Assembly: GCA_022605405.1 (NCBI GenBank)
Contig: JABYQQ010000003.1
Location: forward strand, 620,001 to 684,000
Reading direction: 5' to 3'
DNA from: Earliella scabrosa
Taxonomy: Eukaryota > Basidiomycota > Agaricomycetes > Polyporales > Polyporaceae
DNA length: 64,000 nucleotides
Part shown: piece after piece, positions 10,225-23,376 of the stretch
Layout: each line of letters starts with the position of its first letter
How positions within the stretch are numbered: position 1 is the stretch's first letter
Program-made: the position numbers and the translations under genes
The notes under the pieces: generated by a model
The model's input: the letters and a program-made list of their open reading frames with translations, nothing else
Databases searched by the model: none
What the model was told of the DNA's origin: nothing

Positions 10225-11349
10225 TCATCGCCTTTTGTTCTTGCCTCCGCGTTGCTTCGCCCCTCCTGAACCAGTGCCCTTCGATGTGCCCGAAGCAGCC
10301 GCCTTGGGCTCTTCGCCCATGCCAGACAACAATTGAGAGAACCTGGAGACCGTGATCAGAACAGCGTGCAAGAGTGCCTGAGGCCGACGTACCCGCCGGT
10401 GAGATCTCCACTCTGCAACGCGCTCTGCACCCCCGCCATCTTGGCCTGGCGTTCCTTGAACTCCTCCATGACCTCCGGGTCCATGTTTTTCTGCAGACCA
10501 CCGTGCATCAGCCATGCCCACGTGGAAAGAGACGCGAGATGACGACGACATGGACAGGAAGGGATGTGAAGTGGGAGGGACGCACCATCATGGTGGGCAT
10601 GAAGAGGACAAGCACGCCGGCGCCGAGCATCATCATCATCATGGGGTTCTTGAACATCGCGAGCACGTTGAAGCTCTCGCGCGGGATGAAGTAGTCGTGC
10701 CTCTGCCGTGCGGAGAGCAGGATCGGGTACGGGAGCGTTACGGGCGAGGGTGGGGATAGCGGCGTCCCCGGGAAGTACGGTCGTACCTCCGGGAGAGTCT
10801 CGGTGTCGAACACGTCAACACGCACCTACAAGGGGATAGTGGTATGCGGGGAGCAAGGAGGGACGGGGAAGGGTGAGCAGAAGGAACTAGAGCATGACCA
10901 GACTGGCGAACGGACCTGCTCGAATGCATGATCGTGGGCAAGCACAGATAGAACGTATGTTCCTGCGGGTACATCAGGTCTACGAATGACATACGCGTGA
11001 GCACAGTACCAGGTATGCAAAGGTTGAGAACGCACATAACGAAGGAACCGTCCCGTGTCACGCCTCCACGCAGCTTCCCATTGTCCAGCACAACGCTCGC
11101 CTGTCCAAGCTCGCCAATTCCTAGCAAAACCTTGCTCGCGGATAGGTTCCACGATGGTATAGCTATGTACACGCACCCGGACATGCCTCGTTCCACTGTA
11201 TGCGGCCCTTGAGGTCGAGTGCGAGTGCGGAGAAGCACGAACTGCCGAGACAATTTGATGTTTGTCAACAAACATAGAGACCCCTCGGTCACATCCATCA
11301 TAATGTATCCTCACCTAGTGAGTGCCAACAAGGCCAAGGGTATACGCAT
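10225..11349 (-). CDS. EMC7: ER membrane protein complex subunit 7
   Basis: The start at 11349 gives a signal peptide (MRIPLALLALTS). Spliced exons then read LDLKGRIQWNEACP, VLLGIGELGQASVVLDNGKL, TRDGSF, PDVPAGTYVLSVLAHDHAFE and VRVDVFDTETLPEVRPY: the beta-sandwich ER-lumenal domain of EMC7 with its highly typical DGSF..PDVPAGTY core. Next come REGFN-like residues (PRESFNVLAMFKNP), a transmembrane helix that starts with five Met, and the family motif KNMDPEVMEEF followed by a basic tail ending GKNKRR. EMC inserts tail-anchored and multi-pass proteins into the ER membrane. The last intron splits the helix end (PTMM) from KNMDPE. It is divergent from UTP23 with 218 bp between start codons. Confidence 0.92.
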
Positions 11350-11567
11350 GGTGTTGTGGTAGAGGTCGGACGCGGGCGCAGGCGACGACGCGGCGGCGGA
11401 TGCTTGACGCGGTCCGGCTTGAGCGTCAAAACAATTCTCTCCACTCCTCCGACTTCCACCTGCTTGTGCTCTGAACTGTCTCCTTTGCGGCCTGTGCCCT
11501 TCATCCTCAACACTGCTCCCTCAATACAACTCATATCTAGTCCCGCCACCACCCCAAGCACCCCAAG
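11350..11567. promoter_or_regulatory. Bidirectional promoter EMC7 / UTP23
   Basis: Two start codons face away from this 218 bp segment, so the core promoters must overlap or lie back to back. No TATA box was seen. Confidence 0.55.
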
Positions 11568-12653
11568 ATGCGGCAAAAGCGAGCAAAGGCGTACCGCAAA
11601 CTGATGTCCCTGTATTCCATGTCCTTCGGCTTCCGGCAGCCCTACCAGGTCCTCGGTATGCCCTCATCATCTTCATGTACCGTAGCTCGACGCTCGACCG
11701 GCTGACTCTTCTCTCTCATACATTAGTGGACTCCCACATGTGCACGGACGCCGTCGCGCACAAAACCGAGCTCGCGAAGCAGCTCGGGGTCGTCCTGCAA
11801 GGCACCGTAAAGCCCAGTGAGTGTTCCTCTCGCCTCCCCTCCCAACCGTCCTGCGCTCTCCGCCCCATCCAGCCCCCGCTGACCGCCCGCCCGGCGAAGC
11901 CGTTCAGTGATCACCCAATGCTGCATCCACGAGCTCTACCTCCAATGGAAGACGCACCAGCCCGCGATCGACCTCGCAAAGACGTTTGAGCGGCGAAAGT
12001 GCAACCACCGCGAGGCCATCCCCGGGGACGACTGCGTCGCAAGTGTCATCGGTACGTCTGCCCTCCTATGCTGCGGGTTCCCGTGCGAGTGCTCAGTACC
12101 AATCGCGCCTCTTCTCAGGTGAGACGAACAAGCACCGGTACGTCGTCGCGACCCAGTCCCAAGAACTGCGCCAGAAGCTCCGCGCGATCCCCGCTGTACC
12201 CATCGTCCACATGAACCGTTCTGTCATGATCCTCGAGCCGCCGAGTGACGCCACGCTCCGAGCGAAAGCCCTCGTATGTCTGTCATACCCTGCAGGTGTT
12301 CCTCCCGTGCTTACACCGTGCGCCAGGCGGAAGAGCAGGCCCTTCATCCTACAGCGCCTGAGGCAGCTAAACTTCCTACTGCTGCACCTTCAGAGCCCCC
12401 CAAAAAGAAGAAGAAAGGTCCGAAAGGGCCCAATCCTCTCAGTGTGAAGAAGAAGAAACCAAAGCCAAGCGATAGCGCTACGAAGATGAAAGATAGCAAC
12501 GTTATGAAGGCGGTTGGAGAGAAGCGCAAGCGAGACGATGAAGACGATGTCCAGCCCTCCACCACTGCGTCAGAAGGCGTGGGTCAGAAGAGGAAACGAC
12601 GACGAAAACATGGGACAAGAAGTTCCATAGACCAGCTCCCGGATGCCTCATGA
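11568..12653 (+). CDS. UTP23: rRNA-processing protein UTP23 (PIN-domain, SSU processome)
   Basis: The protein starts MRQKRAKAYRKLM, the hallmark start of UTP23. After splicing it reads MSFGFRQPYQVLVDSHM, then a PIN-like domain with TQCCIHELY, FERRKCNH and DDCVASVI, whose Cys/His residues form the zinc knuckle of this family, then KHRYVVATQS and VPIVHMNRSVMILEPPS. The C-terminal part is highly basic (KKKKKGPKGPNPLS, KRKRRRKH), fitting nucleolar location. UTP23 acts in the small-subunit processome in early pre-18S rRNA cleavage; in yeast its PIN domain lacks nuclease activity. Introns follow VL (exon ends 11655), the first PIN segment and later blocks. It ends with TGA at 12651-12653. Confidence 0.92.
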
Positions 12654-12895
12654 CACATCTATGTATACTGTTTATCCTTACGCCTCCACGCCAATCATGA
12701 TTGTGCGCTCGTGGTCAACGTGAACGGGATACACCGTAACTGAGCGTAACTGGCAGACATGCGAACGAAGTCAAGCCAACATGAAAGACTGCATTGCAAC
12801 CACCAGGCTATCTGGCGGTGTATGGCGACGACGACGATGATGATGCTCTACTAGTACAATGCATGAACGACGCGCGGGACATGACAACCGACGAC
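12654..12895. other. Convergent intergenic region UTP23 / polyubiquitin
   Basis: About 240 bp, no coding signal; a GAC/GAT triplet run occurs near 12826-12842. Confidence 0.4.
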
Positions 12896-14392
<1,497 letters not shown>

Positions 14393-16486
14393 TCATGCTA
14401 CGGCCCGTTCCGCATTGCGAATCAGCGCCTCAGCAGCAGCAGATCGGGGTTTGATGATGCACTTGAATGGCAGAGGATAGCTACAAATGAATGGAAATCT
14501 AGTCAGATACCGGCCTCGTTGCATTCCTGGGAACATACCAGACGAAACCGGAGGTAACATCCGCGGTCAACTGAACTGGGCGACCATTCGCATCCAAAGG
14601 TGGAGTGATATTGAACGCATGCAGAAGTGAGGCGACGTTGATGAAGAAAGATGCCTCGGCAAAGTGCTTCCCAGCGCACACCCTGCAGAGGAGTTTAACT
14701 ATAATCCAGGCCCTTCCGCGACACGAACAAGAGACTCACCGTCGCCCGAAGCCGAACGCAGCGATAGAGGGATCTCTGACGTCGTTGCTCAATTGGCCGT
14801 TCTTGATGAACCGGTCTGGACGGAACTCATGGGGTTCAGGGTAGACCTCGGGGTCGTGGAGGAGCGCCCTGCAGCTCGGGTGTGAGTAGTTCGTTCGTGA
14901 ACACGCCAAGGACTGCTCACCAAATGTTCGGCAATATGAGAGAGCCCTTCGGGATGAGATAGCCGTTATACTCATCGTCCTCTGTCGATGAATGAGGAAC
15001 ACCGAACGGCGCCACAGTCAGCCACCGCAAGCACTCCTTCGTGATCGCTGTGATGTACGGCAACGAGTCCCTGTCGTCGAAATCGGGAAGGCGATTGCGT
15101 CCAACCACTGCATCCAGTTCAGCCTGGGCCTTCTTTTGGACTTCCGGATACAGGGCCATTGCCAAGAGGAACGTTTGCATTGTAGACGTGGTCTGAAATC
15201 AAGCTGGTGAGTACGCCGTCAATGATGCCATGCAATCAGCAGCTTTACCGTATCGGCGCCAGCTATTCCACAAGGAGACAGTTAGGATCTCTTCACGCAT
15301 TCGAGCCAGGATGCATCGACTGACCAGCATACGCAATCGCGGCCACATTCTTCGAGATATCTTCTTCCTCTTGGAGAGCCACGCCGTCCAAGTGGGACAG
15401 TTCCTCGAGCATCTCTGTCGCAACGGACGGGATGGCGTTGCCGCTTTGCTGCTCGGAGTCAATTAGCCTCTTTTCGCAAACGCGAGATCTTGAGAGTGGC
15501 CACTCACGAAGGCCTTCTTTGAGACAGAGAAAGGAAGGTGCTTCAGATCCCTCGACTCCTTCGCCCACTGTGCGAACTTCTTCTGGAAGCCTCCGCCAGG
15601 GAACCATGCGGGAACGTAGCGCAGGATCGGCAGATACTCGACCCAGAAATTTCCGGGAGTGAACGCCTCGACCGAACCACCGACAGCCTTCTCCGCGAGC
15701 TCTATGAACTTGTCTTTCGAGCTCGTGACCTCCATTCCGTATACGGCCTTGAGGATCGTTGCACCGAATGAGCTGCAAGGAATAAGGCCATTAGAGGTAC
15801 AGGCAATGTAGGGAGGGTCTGTTCAACACACAGCCGAATATGATCTTCGAACTCCTCAGGGCTGGCAAGAAGCCGTGAGAGGAGCTTGCGCGCCTCGCGC
15901 AGTTGGACGTGATGGTACTTCGGCACGACGCCCTGGTGGAAGTGGTGGTGGAACATCTTGCGCGTCCTGCGCCACCATTGGCCGTATGGCATGAGCCCAA
16001 GACTCCATTCCCAGTCGGTTCTATCGAGAAGCAAAGCATCGGTTAGCACATCCGGGCGTAAAGTCGTAGAAACGTACGACTCACAGTGAGACGATAGGCG
16101 AGCGCGGCCTGTCCGAGTAGATAGCGGAGCGCTTGTCGAGGAGGTCGAACGCCGCCTTTGCCGAACCGAGGATGATTATATGCTGCCCTAGCGGCTTCAG
16201 ATGCACGACATCGCCTACATAGATAGTCACAGTCAGTGGTATGATTCGCGCGAGGTGAACAGCTGGATCACTACCCACCGAACTTTGCACAGTAGTCGCG
16301 GAAGGCAAGCCACGGTGCTTCCTTGGGGATGTCTAGAGCGTTGCCAATGAGGGGCAAACCCTTAGGTCCTGGAGGATAGGGTAGGTTCCTGCGTGACTTG
16401 GTGAATGGATACCATTGATAATGCCAACAGACGATGAGCACGATGACACCGGTGAGCAAGAGGGGGTGCGAAATATCTAGGGACAT
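14393..16486 (-). CDS. Cytochrome P450 monooxygenase (microsomal, group I type)
   Basis: The protein starts with an ER anchor helix (MSLDISHPLLLTGVIVLIVC) and the Pro-rich hinge LPYPPGPKGLPLIGNA. The C-helix motif WWRRTRKMFHHHF, the I-helix AGADT split by an intron near 15255, the K-helix ECLR (ExxR), the FRPDRF box and the heme loop FGFGRR.CAGKHFAE are all present; the Cys is the axial heme ligand. About ten short introns interrupt the gene, including one inside the heme loop. After a final intron the protein ends in a basic C-terminal segment with TGA at 14393-14395. The sequence resembles the basidiomycete P450s annotated as O-methylsterigmatocystin oxidoreductase-like, but substrate and CYP family are unknown. 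No biosynthetic cluster partners are adjacent. Confidence 0.88.
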
Positions 16487-17595
16487 AGTGAATGGGCTCG
16501 TACGCGCAGATCCTCTTGAACAATGAGGCCGGGGAAGATATACCCTGATATACCTCTCGACAATACGTCGAATCAGACGACTTCGTGAGGCCAGTGTCGT
16601 GCCACCAGCATTGTACGCAATGTTCGCACAGATCCGGACAGCGTTTCCTACAAGTGGGTGTAGACGCACGAGCGCTCCAAGGAATGTGGTGGGGCGTTCC
16701 TGTGTTATGTGTCACCGCGATGCAATGTTCGTTCTCCGACACAGCTGCTCACGTCGCCGCTCAGGCTTAACGTCTGCCGAAGGCGATTGCTATACATATT
16801 GCCCATGATACCAATTCAGTTGAAGTGCTGCGCAGTGTGGAACAAGTGGTGAGATTTGTGCTGACAGGTGGGACTGTGAGGTTACATACTTGGGAGAAGG
16901 CCTCCCGGACCCTGAGCGGCGTTCCCTGATACGGCTATGCTGTACGTTGGGTACATCAACTATCAATCGTTCGGATTAAGACAGCGCAACTCTGGTCCAA
17001 ATTTGTCAAATCGTCCTGGCGACCACCACCGGACATGAAACATGGATTCATACAGAATCGCTCACCCTGGTCATAACTGATCATGCGGAGGTTAGTGAGT
17101 TCGGGAGCAACTTGCATATGTCGATCCACGGCGTCCTGTAAAGACCGGTCGGAGTCCAAGCTTCGAAAGCCTCCAGTCCTCCCAAGGACTTCACACGCTT
17201 GACAGCGGCGACAAGGCTAGACTTTGACCTGTCTTCCATACCCTTTTCGGCGGCGCTTTCATATACGCACGTCATTGGACGCAACAGGACGACGGTCCCC
17301 TCGAACGATGCGAGATCGGAGCGCTCGCAATAACATCTTTGGAATGTCGCGTCATGGCAATCACACAATAATAATACACTTACAGTAGAAACGAGTACAG
17401 AGTGCATTGGACTATGATACAAACAGGTCGTCGACCCATAGGGCGGGCAGGCACGATTGACCAGATATGCTATCTAGCAGGTGAGCAGCTGGCTGGCGCT
17501 CCGTTTAGAGATGCTTCGCCCCATATGCGGTGCCTACGGGGATAATCAGTGTCAGAGCGACGTGAGAGCTGGCGCGTACTTAGGCTCAGCACCTT
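16487..17595. other. Intergenic with P450 promoter; one unexplained open frame
   Basis: About 1.1 kb separates the WDR5 stop from the P450 start, both minus strand. A minus-strand frame at 17081-17422 (113 codons) contains a non-repetitive, charged helix-like segment (VAAVKRVKSLGGLEAFEAW) that could be an exon or chance. I could not connect it to any gene. Confidence 0.35.
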
Positions 17596-19131
<1,536 letters not shown>

Positions 19132-19632
19132 GCGAGGAGAGGGGAGGCCACAGGCTGTGGCGCAGGGAGGCAAGTAGCACGCGTTTGAACGCGTCTTGAT
19201 TCCGAAACCGGGTGATCGTTGGGCGCCTCATGCCCCTGCGCGTCTCAGCCACTACCACGACGAGCAAGTTCGTGCTGCACTGCCAGCCAATATTGCGACA
19301 TTCTTGGACGGTATGGATGATGCTTGGGTCGGTGTTTTGAAGCAGACACTGACCAAATGTGGAGAACAGTGCCCCTGGACCATGCTGGACACCGGTGGAA
19401 CACCTCTCCCCGAAGGCGCCTTGGCCGAATGACGCCTTCCGATGACCCGAATTGCACAAAAAGTTTGCACATTCTCGCCCTCGGGAACAAGTACATAAAC
19501 CGCGGCTATGTTCTCCCATGACTTCGCTTTCCATTGCCACCGTTCCACAGTCGCTCGAAGGCCTGCTTCTCTCCGGTCAACGACCCGATCCCGGTCACCG
19601 CTTTCGTTCGATCGCCTTCCGTCTCCACAAGC
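19132..19632. promoter_or_regulatory. Divergent intergenic region WDR5 / MUP1-like permease
   Basis: Five hundred bp between divergent start codons. A TATA-like ACATAAA occurs near 19494-19500 on the plus strand, about 135 nt before the permease ATG. Confidence 0.4.
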
Positions 19633-21676
19633 ATGTCGGACCTCAAGGAAAAGAGCGCCATTCCGGTTGGAGGTGAACTCCGCAAAAAGTACGACGAGTC
19701 GTCTTCCGTCGAAGCAACGACCCATGTCGCCGACGGGGACGACCTGTACCAGACCTCGGACTCCCGTAGAACCATTGGGGTCGTCAGCGCGGTTTTCCTC
19801 ATTTTCAACCGGTGTGTACCCACTACTGTCCGGAGATGCGCAAGCTCTGATATATCCGAACGAATAGGATGATCGGCACTGGTATTTTCGCGACACCAAG
19901 CAGCATCTTTGCACTGAGCGGGAGTGTTGGGCTGGCACTCTTCATCTGGGTCGCGGGCATGCTCATTGCCGCGGCGGGTATGGCCGTCTACCTCGAGTTC
20001 GGAACTGGTCTGCCTAGGAATGGCGGTGAGAAGAACTATCTGGAGTTCGTCTTCACCCGGCCCAAGCATCTAGCCACGGGTTTCTACGTAAGCCTCCACT
20101 CCTCATTACCCTGTCAGCTCGATAGATCGCTGATATGCCGACGGTAGACTGGTTATGTGCTTCTACTAGGTATTGTCACATACTATTGAGTCCGCCGTTG
20201 AAATGCTGACGTTCTGATGATTCTAGGCTGGGGCGCAGGAAACAGCGTCATTTTCGGCGAGTACATCCTGCATGCCGCGAATGTGAGCGCCGCGGCTGTT
20301 TGCGAGAAATGTCGAACACTCACGTTCGCTCTAGGTCGAGGTCAACCGTTGGAACCAACGAGCAGTGGGGCTTGCATGCCTGACCACCGCCTTCCTCGTG
20401 CATGGCGTCGCGCTCAAGGTAAGCATCAAACCAAGTTTAAGCATTATGGATGAGCTCACGGTCACCCTGTAGTGGGGACTGCGTCTGCAAAATCTTCTCG
20501 GTGTCATTAAGCTCCTCATCATCGTCATCATCATCGTTTCCGGCTGGGCAGCTCTTGGAGGCCATCTCAAGGTCGAGAAGCCTCACAACTTCAGCAATGC
20601 GTTCGAAGGAACCACGGGCTCGTCATACGGAGTGGTGACGGCATTGTACAACGTCATCTGGTCCTACATCGGGTACTCCAACGCAAACTACGCGATGAGC
20701 GAGATGAAGAATCCCGTGCGGACCCTCAAGTTGGCAGCTCCCATTGCGATCATCTCCGTGGGCATTCTGTACATGCTTGTCAACATTGGTGCGTACGATT
20801 TCACATACTCCACTGGTCTCCATGGCTGACTCGTATCGTATCTCGCAGCCTACTTTGCTGCTGTGTCCCGTGAAGAGATTGCCACTAGCGGTCGGATCCT
20901 TGCCGCATCCTTCTTCCGCAATGTGTTCGGGCCCAGGGCTGAACGCGCACTCAGTGTATTCGTTGCTCTGTCCGCCTTCGGCAACGTGCTCTCTGTCATC
21001 TTCTCCCAGGGGCGTCTCGTGCAGGAGCTCGGACGCGAGGGTATCCTCCCGTGGTCTCGCTTCTGGGCGAGCAACAAGCCGTTCAACGCGCCGCTCGCGG
21101 GTCTCTTCCAGCACTGGCTTGTGTCAGTGATCATCATGCTTGCGCCCCCTCCGGGTGATGCGTACAACTTCAGTACGTGTTCTTACCCATGTCTTTCACT
21201 ATGTACTGACCAATGATTGTCTTGGAAGTCCTCAACGTTGTCTCTTACCCATTGGCCATTGTCAAGTCAGCACCTTCTTCTTCTGAATGAGACATAGTAC
21301 TGACTCTTGGTTCCCCTGATACAGCGTCTTCGTCGCCGCGGGACTAGTCCACCTGTACTTCAATCGCGAAGCGTACAACTGGAACCCGCCCATCAAGGCA
21401 ACCCTACCCGTCACGCTCTTCTTCCTCTTCTCCAACATCTACCTCGTCATCGCGCCGTACATCCCGCCCGAGAACGGACAGAGCGTGTACGAGAGCCTGC
21501 CGTACTACCTCCACTGTCTCGTCGGCACCGGCGTCATCCTCGCTGGCGGTGTGTACTGGCTCGTGTGGGCGAAGCTTCTGCCGTGGCTGGGAGGCTACAA
21601 GCTCAAGAAGGAGGTGTTCATCCAGGAGGACGGATGGACTAGGAATGAGTTCGTGCATGTAAAGAAGGACGATTAA
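19633..21676 (+). CDS. High-affinity amino-acid permease (MUP1/LAT type)
   Basis: The soluble start MSDLKEKSAIPVGGELRKKY leads to the transporter signature RTIGVVSAVFLIFNRMIGTG (the intron 19812-19867 falls inside it), where GTGIFATPSS is the unwound substrate-binding helix 1. Helix 2 is GLALFIWVAGMLIAAAGMA followed by EFGTGLPRNGGEKNYLEF, the combination typical of fungal Mup1 and related methionine or L-type permeases. About twelve transmembrane helices follow, including a WSYIGYSNANYAMSEMKNP helix 6 block and SFFRNVFG. The tail ends FVHVKKDD with TAA at 21674. The protein is about 560 residues with eight or so introns. It should import methionine or related neutral amino acids at the plasma membrane; exact specificity is not readable. 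Confidence 0.88.
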
Positions 21677-22018
21677 TTTGTCCGATGATGACCTGCATGT
21701 CGTAGTACTACCATGGGCTGTTGGAACTTTGTGTGCTTATTTATACCCAAGTAATCTCTAACTGTCAAACTTTGGACTGAGTCATGAAAGCAGGTCTCAA
21801 GCGATCCAGTATGTAGGCTCATCAGGGGCATTCAAAGGTCGGATGGCGGGAGCAAAGGCATGGACCTGCATGAACGCGTGAAGCAAACACGGTACTTAGA
21901 GATTTTAATGGGCGCTTAGCGATCTCCTTTGCATCTTGCTTTCCGCCTCGACAATCCGGGTCCTCCGCCACCTCCTCGTCCTCACCCAACGTCCCCAAGG
22001 GCCTCTTCACGACCGGTC
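21677..22018. other. Intergenic between tandem plus-strand genes
   Basis: The 340 bp hold the permease 3' flank and the eIF3k promoter. No gene was seen. Confidence 0.4.
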
Positions 22019-23095
22019 ATGGCTTCAGCAGCAAACTGGGCCTCTCCTCCGACCCGCCCACCTCTCATCGAGACGCTTGTCTCTGGCGTCGGTCCGTCAT
22101 GCTCGTCTGCCGGAGATGCATTTTCGCTAAGACATAGGCACTCTCGCCTCAGATCGCTATAACCCCTCGAACGTGAACATCCTCGAGGACTACCTCTACC
22201 ACCAGATCCGGAGCGAGGAGTACGACTGCCTCGCGAACCTCGCCATCCTAAAACTGTGCGTACACTGCCCGCTTAACCTCACCCCTTCGCCCATCCTCCT
22301 CTCTTCCCCACGCTTTCTCTCCTCGAGCAAGAAGCTAATCCCCCGCTCACCTCCTCCGTCCCCGTCTCCCCAGGTACCAATTCAACCCGGACCTCTACAA
22401 CCCAGACGTGATAATCAACATCCTCATCAAAGCCCTCACCTCCGCGCCCTTCCCGGACTACACCCTCTGCCTCTCCCTCCTCGACGACCGCCCCGCCTCC
22501 GCGCACCCGCCCTCCTCGGACGAGCCCGACCCGCTCCCCGCGCTCCTCCCCGAGCTCAACGCCCTCCACGCGCTCCTCCAGCAGTGCCGCTTCCCCGCGT
22601 TCTGGGCGCGCTACCGCTCCGACGCCGTCGAGGCCCTCCGCGACAACTACACTGTCGAGTGCGTCGGCTTCGAGGACGCTGTCAGGGACGTCGCTGTTCG
22701 CGCCGTCAAGGCTGCGTTCACAAGCATCGGCAGTGAGCGCCTTGGGACGTACCTCGACCTCTCTGGTACGCCGTCTCTTCCTGCCCTTTTGACTTGGCAC
22801 AACTGAATGCTGATCGTATGTCGTGGTGCTGCAGGGCCCGAGCTGAAGGCGTACGTCGACAAGCTCGGCTGGACGCTCGACGAGGCGACGGCGGTGGTCA
22901 GCATCCCGCCAAACCCGGACAACCAGATCGAGTCGACGGTCGTCCAAGAAAACATCCAGCTGCCCCGTGCGTCCCTCTTGCCCGCTCTCACAATATCTTA
23001 CCGGCTGACGATGTGGCTTATCAACCGCAGAGCTGGTAAAAGTAATCGCGCACGCCGCGCAGACGTCCCTGCCCGTTGTACCTGCTGTAAACTAG
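22019..23095 (+). CDS. Translation initiation factor eIF3 subunit K
   Basis: Spliced from ATG at 22019, the protein reads RPPLIETLVSG, RYNPSNVNILEDYLYHQI, LANLAILKLYQFNPDLYNP and IINILIKALTSAPFPDYTLC, the N-terminal HAM domain of eIF3k. The C-terminal winged-helix (CSN8/PSMD8/EIF3K) part contains PALLPELNALHALLQQCRF, FWARYRSD, FEDAVRDVAVRAVKAAFTSI and LGWTLDEATAVVSIP, ending VPAVN and TAG at 23093-23095. eIF3k is a peripheral subunit of the octamer core that binds eIF3l. It exists in humans and many filamentous fungi but not in budding yeast. A low-complexity Asp/Pro/Ser insertion of about 20 residues lies in the middle (DDRPASAHPPSSDEPDPLP). Confidence 0.9.
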
Positions 23096-23376
23096 TTCGT
23101 CGTGAGTGTGCTGTATCGCTAGACCAGCAAGCCACGCTTGCACCTTTGCCGCCGCCGCCTCATTACGCCCCGAGCTGCGTCATGCTTAAGATCGTGTTTG
23201 TCATCGTAAGCGAGGAAACCGTCGTACACATGTGTCTATCCTGCCTGAGACACAACCGTCTCGAAACAACAAATGAGAAGCATCTACGTAGATCAAAGTC
23301 CACACAACCTCCCCTCAACCTCGCACCGGTGACCCAACCTACAGCCCACAGCCCACAACCTGAAGCTTGGCACGGC
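23096..23376. other. Convergent intergenic region
   Basis: About 280 bp between the stops of eIF3k and the AVT-type transporter. No gene was seen. Confidence 0.4.
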
